Below are positions 43,101 to 50,684 of a stretch of 64,000 nt of DNA, in pieces. Each line of letters begins with the position of its first letter. The first letter of the stretch is position 1. This DNA is from Candidatus Nitrospira allomarina. GTDB lineage: Bacteria > Nitrospirota > Nitrospiria > Nitrospirales > UBA8639. The position numbers were made by a program, and so were the translations under genes. The notes under the pieces were generated by a model. That model had not been told where the DNA came from. It saw only the letters and a program-made list of their open reading frames with translations, and searched no databases. The stretch spans positions 1,485,001 through 1,549,000 of the forward strand of contig NZ_CP116967.1 of assembly GCF_032050975.1 (NCBI RefSeq), read 5' to 3'.

Positions 43101-43960
43101 GGTGTTTCCTGTTCTTTCCGGGGAGAGGTGGGGGGTGTCGATGTGCCAAGGGATTCTCCCAGGGCGGTCATCAAGCCAATTCCTGAGAGAGAATACGCTT
43201 CCCACAGTTGCAGGAGGGCGTCGGAGAGAAATGCCGGTTGATACTCGCCGGAACGTGACTGAAGAAATTGCCTCAGTGTTCGATGGCGAAGCGCGCCAAT
43301 AAACGTACGGTCTTGATCAATGACCGGAAGGCTGTCGTATTGAGCCCATGCGGGGTGGGCAACAATGTCGAGGGCATTGGCCGAGGCCGGGATCGCTTTC
43401 ACGTCCTGCCGCATGATGGAGGACACGGTGATCGTCGGTTCGGCTCCAAGCAGCTCTTTCATGAGGATGACTCCGCGCAGGATCGTCTGATGATCAATGA
43501 TGTATAAATAATAGATGGCTTGCCCGACGGTTTGGGTCACTCGCTGTAAGGCCTTCCCGACGGTGATGTCCGGGGGAAGCGTCAGGACATGCGGATCGGC
43601 GAGGCTGCCGGCAGTATGGTCCGGCAAATTGATTGATCGCCGAAGATGTGCACCGATGGCCGGGTCAACCTGATCCAGGAGAGAGGTTTGTGTTGAAGAA
43701 TCATACTGTCGGAGGACTGCCCGTGCCGAACGGGAGGATAACCGGCTGAGTATGATCGCGCTGGTTGCCGGTGGATACTGTTTTAGAATTTCGGCCGTTG
43801 GGCCGGGAAGACAATATTCCAGAAAGGCGGCGATATGTTGGGGTTCCATGGTCTGCAACATTTCTCCCGCCGACTGAGCCGGAAGTTCCTCCACGTAGCG
43901 TGCGGCCTCTAAAGGATGTTCCTGGATAAAGGTTTCCCGAAGCTGTTGGGTCAAATTCAT
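43097..43960 (-). CDS. MgtE N-domain/CBS-pair protein lacking a membrane domain
   Basis: This 287-residue protein aligns in architecture with the cytoplasmic half of MgtE: an N domain (LEAARYVEELPAQSAGEMLQ at about 17-36) then two CBS motifs (about 128-235, with SIMRQDVKAIPASANALDIV). No hydrophobic helix follows; the tail is short and polar. It is translationally coupled to the full-length mgtE (ATGA overlap). A regulatory subunit that pairs with MgtE or senses Mg2+ or nucleotide is inferred; it could also be a degenerate duplicate. Confidence 0.85.
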   Translation of the reverse strand: MNLTQQLRETFIQEHPLEAARYVEELPAQSAGEMLQTMEPQHIAAFLEYCLPGPTAEILKQYPPATSAIILSRLSSRSARAVLRQYDSSTQTSLLDQVDPAIGAHLRRSINLPDHTAGSLADPHVLTLPPDITVGKALQRVTQTVGQAIYYLYIIDHQTILRGVILMKELLGAEPTITVSSIMRQDVKAIPASANALDIVAHPAWAQYDSLPVIDQDRTFIGALRHRTLRQFLQSRSGEYQPAFLSDALLQLWEAYSLSGIGLMTALGESLGTSTPPTSPRKEQETP

Positions 43961-43964
43961 CGGC

Positions 43965-44798
43965 TTATCCCTCCGTTGGAGAAAGAATGCTGGTGACTTC
44001 AGTAAATTGCGCGGCAGGAATCACGACCCGTCCTTTCGCCGTATCCAGAACAACGACCATGGGAGTTATGGCTGTGACGGTGCCATTGTAGGCGCCAACC
44101 TGAATCTTTTCCCCGATTCGGACAATGGGCTGAATGTAGTGGGCGGCAATCAGATTCTTCACGGCTGAACGGGAACCGATTCCGAAGGATAAGGCGGCTC
44201 CGGCAATGAGTCCGGCAATCAGAATGACAATGATCTGATTAAGCAGCGACGTGTCAATTCCCAACTCATTGATAGCCGTCACCAGCACAAGCAAAGTAGC
44301 GGCTATATAGACCGTTTGCGCAATGATGGTGCCTTGCCGGATTCCGGAAGAATCACACGCAACAGAGATCAGGTCGCGTACAAAGTTTGTGGCCAGGAGG
44401 CCTAGAACGAGAATAAGGGTAGCCATGCCGATTTTGGGCAGATAGTGGACCAGTCCGGTTAACGTTTCGGACAAAAGGGCGAGACTTAAGGCTTCGGTGG
44501 CGGAAATCAGAAAGAGGAGAAAAACCAGCCAAAACCCTAGAAGGCCGACAATTTGTGAAATTGTTTTTTGGCTGCCTATTTTTTTCAGCAGCGTGAGAAC
44601 ACCGGTGCCGCCCAGTAAACGATCGACGCCGATCATATGCAACACGCGGCTCGTTCCCGCTTCAACGATTTTTCCCAAGAGGATTCCCAGACCTAACAAC
44701 ATCAAAGCCCCTAGGCTTTTGGGGAGATAGGCCATAAACAGCTTGAAACTGTACTCAAACGATTCCTCAAGGGTTGCGGTCCAAAGGGTGATATCCAT
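43965..44798 (-). CDS. Small-conductance mechanosensitive channel-like membrane protein
   Basis: The 277 residues contain about five hydrophobic helices, with the TM-helix repeat and pore-like GLIAGAALSFGIGSRSAVKNL, then a beta-rich MscS-type end (IRVGEKIQVGAYNGTVTAITP-like pattern around residues 225-260). It lacks the long C-terminal domain of MscS. It probably releases solutes or ions on hypo-osmotic shock. It lies four bases before the MgtE-N/CBS gene and is one of three related channels in this 12-kb block; AAGGAGG precedes the ATG. Confidence 0.82.
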   Translation of the reverse strand: MDITLWTATLEESFEYSFKLFMAYLPKSLGALMLLGLGILLGKIVEAGTSRVLHMIGVDRLLGGTGVLTLLKKIGSQKTISQIVGLLGFWLVFLLFLISATEALSLALLSETLTGLVHYLPKIGMATLILVLGLLATNFVRDLISVACDSSGIRQGTIIAQTVYIAATLLVLVTAINELGIDTSLLNQIIVILIAGLIAGAALSFGIGSRSAVKNLIAAHYIQPIVRIGEKIQVGAYNGTVTAITPMVVVLDTAKGRVVIPAAQFTEVTSILSPTEG

Positions 44799-44811
44799 GG
44801 GATTGACCTCC

Positions 44812-44886
44812 TTAGAAATAAATAAGCAGAAAGACGGTAAACACTCCGATAACGAGCTGGACGATCAGAGAGAGGATATTCCTCAT
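44812..44886 (-). CDS. Possible 24-residue single-helix membrane peptide
   Basis: ATG 44886 opens a frame MRNILSLIVQLVIGVFTVFL, then LIYF and TAA at 44812, nearly all one hydrophobic helix. An in-frame ATG further upstream would extend it. No good Shine-Dalgarno is seen. It sits 13 bases before the channel gene on the same strand. It could be a true small membrane protein or chance. Confidence 0.35.
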   Translation of the reverse strand: MRNILSLIVQLVIGVFTVFLLIYF

Positions 44887-45022
44887 GGTGCCGGCTGGAC
44901 AGATAGATTTTGCTGGGCGATCGATCATCCTGAGAGAGAATGTCCTTACCCGAGTGGTATTTGGCGTTGTTGAGCCCACATGTTATCCCGTGGGGTTTTC
45001 TCTTCCCCTGGGCCCTCAGGCA

Positions 45023-45502
45023 TTAATTGAGAGGCAGATGAGAAGGTTCTGTGTCCTCAGATGGCTCTCCCGATGCGGGGACCTGGTTCAACGGGGAGTC
45101 CGGAAGAGGTTCGGGTTCGATCGAAGATTGTGAGGGTTGGGCCGGTTTTTCGGGGACCTGCCGTGTGAGTTTGTTGACTTTAATGACCGGTGGGTCAGTC
45201 ACAAATGGTTCGTATTGTTTGACGTCCAACGTGACTGAGTCCTGTTCTTCCACAAGCAGGTCAATCTCTGGAACCTGTTTCCGAAAGGTCGCCAGGATGG
45301 TGCCATTTGGCGTGGTGACAGTCATTAACAATCGGTCCTGCTGGCGTTCCTTATGTGTGACGGTCCCCGTCAGGGGATGGACGGTTTCTTGAAGGAATTG
45401 GGGTATATAGGGCTGGGCATATCGGGCGGCAAGAAATGGTGCTCCTAAACCCAATCCTACTCCTAAGACAAACACCGCCATGTAGACCATCAAGGATTTC
45501 AT
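45023..45502 (-). CDS. Membrane-anchored protein of unknown function
   Basis: From ATG 45502 (GGAGA about 10 bases upstream) the 159-residue protein begins with one hydrophobic helix (MKSLMVYMAVFVLGVGLGLG) and continues as a soluble domain with strands (TGTVTHKERQQDRLLMTVTT) and a Pro/Ser/Glu-rich tail. An earlier in-frame ATG at 45562 adds 20 polar residues. I recognise no family. Location suggests a role with the channels. Confidence 0.65.
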   Translation of the reverse strand: MKSLMVYMAVFVLGVGLGLGAPFLAARYAQPYIPQFLQETVHPLTGTVTHKERQQDRLLMTVTTPNGTILATFRKQVPEIDLLVEEQDSVTLDVKQYEPFVTDPPVIKVNKLTRQVPEKPAQPSQSSIEPEPLPDSPLNQVPASGEPSEDTEPSHLPLN

Positions 45503-45925
45503 GTAGATTTTCTCCGGTATTTCAGTGGAACGTTCCAGCTTTTCCTGTTCAAAGGAAGACAATATCCACGCGGCAGCGAATGAAAGATTGGAAGCATACG
45601 AGACCGTCCCCCCAGATCTCCTGCGTCCTTCGGGCCCTGCTCATTTTTTTCTCTCAAGTCTTTCGTATATTTCTGGAGATTCTGAATGCCGCCCGTTTGG
45701 AGAAAAGCCAGGATTCTGATTAATCATACACAATGACCATCACAAAGATAACAACTAACATGCCGGTCTTCTTTAAAAGCCTTTGCCGGTTCCCCTCAGA
45801 TTTTAGAAAAAACCAGGACTTACTTTGTTAGGAACCGTTCTTCATTTTTTAGGATCGTTGAAGCTGGGACCGGTTCTTTCCCTCCGCAACGTCATGCTTC
45901 AATGTCATGAATTCCATAGCCAGAG
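45503..45925 (-). other. 423-base intergenic region
   Basis: I see no gene. A 12-base perfect palindrome TGGAACGTTCCA (45526-45537) lies 24 bases before the downstream start codon; palindromes of this size are expected by chance in a window this long. Confidence 0.35.
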
Positions 45926-46066
45926 TCAGTCCATTTTGTCGGTAAGGGAAGTATGCTTAGCGTGATACCGATCTTTAGTTGATCTTCCCCAATAATACCA
46001 ATTGAGAATTGCCAGGCAAATAGCTAACACCATTACTCCGCCAAATACGAAGAGCATTATGGTCAT
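45926..46066 (-). CDS. Small single-pass membrane protein (46 residues)
   Basis: ATG 46066 has an AGGAGG about ten bases upstream. The frame gives MTIMLFVFGGVMVLAICLAI, then LNWYYWGRSTKDRYHAKH and a short polar end, stopping at TGA 45926. The hydrophobic N-terminal helix with an aromatic belt and basic cytoplasmic end is convincing for a short membrane protein. It is too short for routine gene finding. Function unknown; it lies in the envelope-stress block. Confidence 0.6.
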   Translation of the reverse strand: MTIMLFVFGGVMVLAICLAILNWYYWGRSTKDRYHAKHTSLTDKMD

Positions 46067-46388
46067 GGGTGTTGTGCCTCCTGGGCATCATGAGAAGATT
46101 GTCATATTTCGAGTCTGATGCAGATGAGTCTTATCTTCTCCCTTCTCAACGCTCTGGCCCAGGACCCTGTAACTCCCCCTGCGGAGCGCCGGTGTTGAGC
46201 CGCATCGGAAAAGTTGGCTTAACACTGGCTTTAATCCTTCTTGTAGAAGGACTCCAGAGGGACAGGATAGAAATGCCCTCTTCAAAAGAAGGGCAGTAGG
46301 GAGGAGACTCTTTGTCGACTGGCTCTGATTTCAGGTGTTTGGAAAATCAAACCAACCTCCAAATTTTCCAGATCTGTCAGTTTGAGCC
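46067..46388 (-). other. 322-base intergenic region with terminator
   Basis: No gene was recognised. It contains a likely intrinsic terminator (46271-46291) for the minus-strand genes that end with the BON remnant. Confidence 0.45.
46271..46291 (-). terminator. Probable intrinsic terminator
   Basis: On the minus strand GCCCTTC and GAAGAGGGC form a stem with a TTTT loop (one bulged base), followed by an ATTTCT tail. It lies about 100 bases past the BON-domain remnant. Confidence 0.5.
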
Positions 46389-46610
46389 TCACTTAACGGT
46401 GATGTTATTTGTGACTAATACCACCCCAATCACATCTCGGACCAGTTCTTCGGCTTTGGTGGCTTCCGTGATGGTATCTACTAATCCATTTAAATGGACC
46501 CGTCCTTTAAAGGTCTCCACATGAATATCCATGCCACTGACCGCAGAATCACCCAAAAGCGCCGTTTTGACTCATTGATCTATTTTCGTAATAGCTCGTC
46601 ATAAGATTGC
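46389..46610 (-). pseudogene. BON-domain protein remnant with internal stop
   Basis: The minus-strand frame ending at TGA 46389 gives VKTALLGDSAVSGMDIHVET, a BON-domain start, continuing to a VTNNITVK end. In frame just before it stands TGA (46572-46574), preceded by AITKIDQ, the beginning expected of a BON domain (AITxKIxxALL). The single stop thus cuts the domain. No start codon with ribosome site is seen after the stop until an internal ATG. BON domains bind phospholipid and occur in osmotically induced proteins such as OsmY. Confidence 0.6.
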
Positions 46611-46615
46611 TCTGC

Positions 46616-46822
46616 TTAACGGTCACGGCCAGCAGGGGCAAACACTCCCGCCAGGATGGCGATGCCGATCAGCATAAGGATCAAACCGACAATCCATGCA
46701 AGAAGGGCAGGGTTGACGATGACCAACCACCCAAGGATGATCAGTAACGCTGCCAGGACGATGGACGCCACATGCCCCAGGCCTTGGGTCATGGCTGACA
46801 ATGCGGACAAGAGGTTATTCAC
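46616..46822 (-). CDS. Small two-helix membrane protein
   Basis: A 68-residue protein from GTG 46822, chosen because AAGGAG (on the minus strand, about seven bases upstream) fits it; TTG 46843 is also open. Two hydrophobic helices (about 16-34 and 38-60: VASIVLAALLIILGWLVIVN, then LLAWIVGLILMLIGIAILAG) end in a short Arg-rich tail. No known family. It follows the AmaP-like gene by 24 bases in the same direction. Confidence 0.62.
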   Translation of the reverse strand: MNNLLSALSAMTQGLGHVASIVLAALLIILGWLVIVNPALLAWIVGLILMLIGIAILAGVFAPAGRDR

Positions 46823-46846
46823 CTGATTCACTCCTTCTTGCAATCC

Positions 46847-47431
46847 TTAGCGAACCCGGGATTGCACTTTTCTCATATTCTTCTTTAACGGTTCCATTTG
46901 GGTTTGAATGTGTATCCCAATCACATTTTTTCCTAAATAGCGTTCGACGACTTCCTTTGCACGTCCTTGTACTTGAGGCCCCAGCACATCGGCGCTTGCC
47001 TGCGGGGTCACAGTTAGGCGGCAATGGAGATGAATGCCATCTGATCCTTCCTTGACTTTGGTCGAACTTTCCAAGATTCCTTCGATCTTTCCCGCTTCCC
47101 GATTGACCAGGTCTTGAATGCTCGCCCGGGAGGCGGTGATGTGTCCCAGATTGTCCTTTTTCACTGTCACTGCCGATTTTTTGCTGGAATGTGGGATGAA
47201 CTCTACGAACAACAGGCAGAGGCCCAAACACAGCAGCCCAAGGCATACGCCCACTACACTCCACCAATTTGTTCCCTCTAATTGCGTCAATGGGATGAAG
47301 ACCTGATGCCATGGGGATGGCATCATCTGTTCAGGGTCCCACATGCCCAACATTATCATCAGAATGGCGCTGCATCCCGACCCTAAAAGAAGGATGCCAA
47401 GGATCACCAAGAATCGGTTGAAAATATTCAT
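46847..47431 (-). CDS. AmaP-like alkaline-shock membrane anchor protein
   Basis: The 194-residue protein from ATG 47431 has two N-terminal hydrophobic helices (MNIFNRFLVILGILLL... and the WWSVVGVCLGLLCLGLCLLF region) followed by an Asp23-like soluble domain with ITASRASIQDLVNREAGK and LTVTPQASADVLG. In staphylococci AmaP ties Asp23 to the membrane. An open frame to 47569 overlaps the previous gene and is not used. It lies five bases from the neighbouring Asp23-type gene, as in Gram-positive amaP-asp23 operons. Confidence 0.78.
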   Translation of the reverse strand: MNIFNRFLVILGILLLGSGCSAILMIMLGMWDPEQMMPSPWHQVFIPLTQLEGTNWWSVVGVCLGLLCLGLCLLFVEFIPHSSKKSAVTVKKDNLGHITASRASIQDLVNREAGKIEGILESSTKVKEGSDGIHLHCRLTVTPQASADVLGPQVQGRAKEVVERYLGKNVIGIHIQTQMEPLKKNMRKVQSRVR

Positions 47432-47435
47432 AGAC

Positions 47436-47771
47436 TTATTCGGTGAGGTGGACATCGCCAATTCGAATATTGATCCATCCCACCGCTTCTGGAATGAGTG
47501 ATTGAATCTTGTCACGCACCATGCCGCGCACGCGAGTCGAGAGTGCCGGTATGGAACTATCCTTATCAATAGTCACCGCAAGTTCAATGGAAAGATTCAG
47601 CGTTCCTTCTTCTCGATGAACCGCAATGCCCCATACCCGCCATCCTGGCCCTACAGTGGAGAGGTTGGCTTTGGGACCGGTAAGGAGAGCGACTCCTGGA
47701 ATGCGAGATACACTCATGGTCACCGCATCCATAATTAGTTGTTCATCAAGTGGTGCAATGGATTGGGTCAT
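47436..47771 (-). CDS. Asp23/Gls24-like protein, short paralogue
   Basis: The 111-residue protein has the Asp23-family core: TMSVSRIPGVALLTGP, then LSIELAVTIDKDSSIPAL and a C-terminal IGWINIRIGDVHLT-like end. Asp23 proteins form membrane-associated scaffolds under envelope stress. It is the most divergent of three soluble paralogues in a row and is probably co-transcribed with them and with the AmaP-like gene. Confidence 0.78.
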   Translation of the reverse strand: MTQSIAPLDEQLIMDAVTMSVSRIPGVALLTGPKANLSTVGPGWRVWGIAVHREEGTLNLSIELAVTIDKDSSIPALSTRVRGMVRDKIQSLIPEAVGWINIRIGDVHLTE

Positions 47772-47788
47772 GTGAACTCCCGTTTCGT

Positions 47789-48220
47789 TTATTCGACCCT
47801 GCGAGCCACGGCCTCGGCCGGCTTATCTTCGGGGTAGAAAAGCCCACTGACTTGGATGTTAACTTCTTTCACCATGAGACCAAGAAGTCGTTCAATGCGT
47901 TCTATAATGGCTTGACGGAGATTGCTAGCTAGATCGGGGACCTGTACTCCGTAATCCGCAATGATGCGCAAGTCAATGGCCACTTCGCGTTCCCCGACTT
48001 CAACCATTATCCCTTGTCCCGATGGGCCTTTTCCCGTTAATCGCTGGGTCAAGCCTGCAATCTGTTCACCCATACCTTGTTTCGCGATTTCATGGATGCC
48101 CTGGACTTCCTTGGCCGCTATTTCTACGAGTTGGGCCACGACCTCATCGGAAATAGTGGTTTTCCCTAATTGAGGCACTCGTTGGCCTGGATTGTTTGTA
48201 GTCGTGATGCCTTCAGTCAT
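47789..48220 (-). CDS. Asp23/Gls24-family envelope stress protein
   Basis: The 143-residue protein shows the family pattern clearly: TTISDEVVAQLVEIAAKEVQ, then a GIHEIAKQG stretch, VEVGEREVAIDLRIIADYGV, and VKEVNIQVSGLFY. The start ATG 48220 has an AGGAGA site (on the minus strand). It is closely similar to the gene at 48325 and arose by duplication. Such proteins are common in Firmicutes and Actinobacteria but rare in diderms. Confidence 0.9.
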   Translation of the reverse strand: MTEGITTTNNPGQRVPQLGKTTISDEVVAQLVEIAAKEVQGIHEIAKQGMGEQIAGLTQRLTGKGPSGQGIMVEVGEREVAIDLRIIADYGVQVPDLASNLRQAIIERIERLLGLMVKEVNIQVSGLFYPEDKPAEAVARRVE

Positions 48221-48324
48221 TAGGCAGTTCTCCTCATCAAGATAAATAGCAGGAATCTATCCGGTTACTGTGTGCTTTAAGGGTAAGCGATGGATGGGCA
48301 TGGCCTTTATGCCCCACGTCGATG

Positions 48325-48765
48325 TTATGCGACGCGTGGCTCCGGTCGTTCGGCAGGCTTGTCTTTGGCTTCTTCGGCGAAATACAGACCGGTGACGTCA
48401 ATATTCACTTCTTTAACCGTGAGGCCTGTCATGGTGTTCACGCGCGTGGCTAGATTTCGTCTAATGGCCGTGGTGAGCTGGGGAATGCTCACGCCATACT
48501 CCACGACGATCTTAATATCGACGGCCACTTCTCGTTCTCCTACCTCAACGTTTACGCCTTGGGTGCTCTGTCCTAATTTTGATGCTCGTTGGGCTATACC
48601 CGTTAGCGCATCACCCAAGCCCAATGATCCCATTTCATGGACCCCGGCTATTTCCCTGGTGGCGAGCGCGACAATTTTGGCCACCACTTCATTTGAGATA
48701 GTGGTTTTCCCATCTTTAGTGACTAATTCTGAATTTCCTCGTTGAGCGTCTTTGGGGTCTGCCAT
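48325..48765 (-). CDS. Asp23/Gls24-family envelope stress protein
   Basis: A 146-residue paralogue of the previous gene: TTISNEVVAKIVALATREIA, GVHEMGSLGLGDALTGIAQR, VEVGEREVAVDIKIVVEYGV and VKEVNIDVTGLYFAEE. A strong GGTGGAGGT site stands before ATG 48765. It is the first of the Asp23-type genes on the minus strand, after a 558-base gap, so the operon promoter is probably just upstream. Confidence 0.91.
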   Translation of the reverse strand: MADPKDAQRGNSELVTKDGKTTISNEVVAKIVALATREIAGVHEMGSLGLGDALTGIAQRASKLGQSTQGVNVEVGEREVAVDIKIVVEYGVSIPQLTTAIRRNLATRVNTMTGLTVKEVNIDVTGLYFAEEAKDKPAERPEPRVA

Positions 48766-49323
48766 GGTGTACCTCCACCTTTTATAAGTTATAAATTGAT
48801 GATGAGAAAGCCTGTGATTTTGAGAAAAAGGTAATCAGATCTTTTTCGTTTTGTTGGATCTTATTGGCAATTCTCTTTCATTGGTCCTCGTTCTTTCACC
48901 CATTTAGACAACTCAGAGTGGGAAATGGTCACATAATTATTTGTTCAATAAAAACCGTGGGTTAAAGTCATTTTTGGAAAATCCTCGAAGAATGATGCCT
49001 TGTTCGAGTTGAGGAGGTACAAATGTGGCCAACGAGGGCATATCACACATGTCTGTGAAACAACATACTGGGGATTGAGAGATTAAGTTTGCGGTACCGT
49101 GATTTCTGCCGGGATATCCCACAGGGAAAGGAGGGCGAGGAACATACGCTCAAATTAAATCTTCGGGGATTTCCAAGGAAATGGTAGTTTTACGCGACGG
49201 GAATATGACTGCCGAAACCGATCACGCGGTGAGTGGATATTGGTGGGAAGGAGGGGTGCCCTTGTCCATGAAGTCTCAGTCTACTAATTATCGTAAGAAC
49301 ACTATCTAGGGGGTTCGCCTCTC
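48766..49323 (-). other. 558-base intergenic region upstream of the Asp23 operon
   Basis: No gene was recognised; one frame (48937-49122 minus) lacks family features. AT-rich sequence at 48781-48795 on the minus strand (TAACTTATAAAA) could include a -10 element for the Asp23 genes. An AAAGGAGG at about 49121-49128 on the plus strand precedes no credible gene. Confidence 0.4.
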
Positions 49324-49533
49324 CTATTGAACTTCTTGAGATGTCTGTTTGTGGGTAGACGTGATCCGTCCCAGAAGGAAGCCAATGACTACGCAAATCC
49401 CGATTAAGACAATCCGACGTGCCTCAAATGTCCAGAAAAGAAAGGTTAATTCCACAGCGGCCATGTTCTGAAAAGCGATCAGCACGACAAGCGCTCCTAA
49501 TACAATGGTCACAATCGATTTCAATTTCCTCAT
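49324..49533 (-). CDS. LapA/DUF1049-family membrane protein
   Basis: From ATG 49533 (MRKLKSIVTIVLGALVVLIA) the 69-residue protein has two hydrophobic helices separated by FQNMAAVELTFLFWTFEARR, the hallmark of the LapA (DUF1049) family, which in E. coli pairs with LapB in controlling lipopolysaccharide synthesis. The open frame upstream to 49626 has no good start. Here it lies next to a channel gene rather than lapB. Confidence 0.82.
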   Translation of the reverse strand: MRKLKSIVTIVLGALVVLIAFQNMAAVELTFLFWTFEARRIVLIGICVVIGFLLGRITSTHKQTSQEVQ

Positions 49534-49631
49534 GACACAACCGTATCTAAGAGCGGGCATGTCCCCATGTGAAATACTGACTCGTTGGTTGGAGAAGACC
49601 AGTTTCCATTCAGGAATGACGAGCAATTTTT

Positions 49632-50489
49632 TTATCTCATGCCGGATCTCCGACTATAGGACCCTTCCTCAATGATTCGTTCATTCGGAATGTATAACTG
49701 TTCTTCATCATCCGTTTTTATGAGAACGGACACAGGAGTAAGTTTGATAATGGTTCCTTTGTGACCGGCCAGCGACACTGTTTCTCCGACATGAAAGAGT
49801 TGGGCGATGTAATACCGAGCAAGAACATTCGAAATAATGGACCGACTTCCCAGGCCAATTGATAGTGCCATGGCCAACACAATGCCAGTAATAATAATGG
49901 TGATATTGGCGCTGAAGATCGTCATATCCAATCCCAATTCGGTCAGGGCCATGACGATGCCGAAACCGACAATCAGAATTTCCAACACTGAACTCAAGGC
50001 TCCTGCATAGGCAACGTTCAGGCTTGAGGATGCCGAGACGATCCCTTCTTTGATGACTTTGGCAAGATATAACGCAATGATCAGAATTAAAAAGGCCCCC
50101 AGGACGTGGGGAAGGTAGGCAATTAAGGTATTCAGGGTGTTGAGGACGACAGTGAATCCCAGGATCTCAGAGGCCGAAATTAGCACAATGAGGAGGATCA
50201 TGTAATAGATTAAGCCTCCAATGATTTGATCGAGGCTGCTGGTAATTCCGATTCTGGCCAGCATGTCATGGAGTTTGATTTTCTGGCTGAGTTCCACAAC
50301 GCCACAGACCCGCAATACTTTTGTGGTGAGCCCTCTTAATATTTTTGCTCCTAGCCAACCAATCACCAGGATGATGATGGCTCCAAGCACTTGGGGTAAA
50401 TATCCACCTATTTTTCCCAGGAATTGTTGAAAAAAAACCAGGACAACCCTTCCCCATTCCATGAGTTCATTTTGCGTCCCTACCATCAT
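49632..50489 (-). CDS. Mechanosensitive-channel-like membrane protein
   Basis: The 285-residue paralogue of the channel at 43965 has four to five helices, ALSIGLGSRSIISNVLARYY at the pore-like site, and the beta domain VGETVSLAGHKGTIIKLTPV. A coupled start is likely with the small gene at 50502, 12 bases away. Role: osmotic pressure release or an ion-conducting membrane scaffold. Confidence 0.82.
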   Translation of the reverse strand: MMVGTQNELMEWGRVVLVFFQQFLGKIGGYLPQVLGAIIILVIGWLGAKILRGLTTKVLRVCGVVELSQKIKLHDMLARIGITSSLDQIIGGLIYYMILLIVLISASEILGFTVVLNTLNTLIAYLPHVLGAFLILIIALYLAKVIKEGIVSASSSLNVAYAGALSSVLEILIVGFGIVMALTELGLDMTIFSANITIIITGIVLAMALSIGLGSRSIISNVLARYYIAQLFHVGETVSLAGHKGTIIKLTPVSVLIKTDDEEQLYIPNERIIEEGSYSRRSGMR

Positions 50490-50501
50490 ACGGCTCCCCT
50501 C

Positions 50502-50684
50502 TCATTCACTCATTGAATCGTCAAGTAACGTTCCAGGGATCGATGCGTGAAATGCGCCGATCTCTTTTGCCACGCTAAGGAAATACACGGCCTTCATGAC
50601 TTGCTCCTTAGTGTTTTGATCAGGTTCCGGTATCTGTAAGGCATCCAGCACCTGTTCAAAGACCAGATCTTCCTCGTCATTCAT
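50502..50684 (-). CDS. Small acidic protein coupled to the ECF sigma gene
   Basis: A 60-residue protein from ATG 50684 (MNDEEDLVFEQVLDALQIPE), overlapping the sigma factor stop by four bases. It has no membrane helix and no zinc-binding HxxxCxxC, so it is unlike usual anti-sigma factors, but its genomic place is that of one. Function unknown; an unusual regulator of the sigma factor is possible. Confidence 0.6.
   Translation of the reverse strand: MNDEEDLVFEQVLDALQIPEPDQNTKEQVMKAVYFLSVAKEIGAFHASIPGTLLDDSMSE

Noticed and set aside
45526-45537. Perfect 12-base palindrome TGGAACGTTCCA
   Set aside because: Several palindromes of this length are expected by chance in 64 kb, and there is no second copy nearby to support a regulatory role.
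46815-47312. 165-codon minus-strand frame overlapping the AmaP-like gene
   Set aside because: It overlaps a gene with recognisable Asp23-like features; its own product is basic and featureless.
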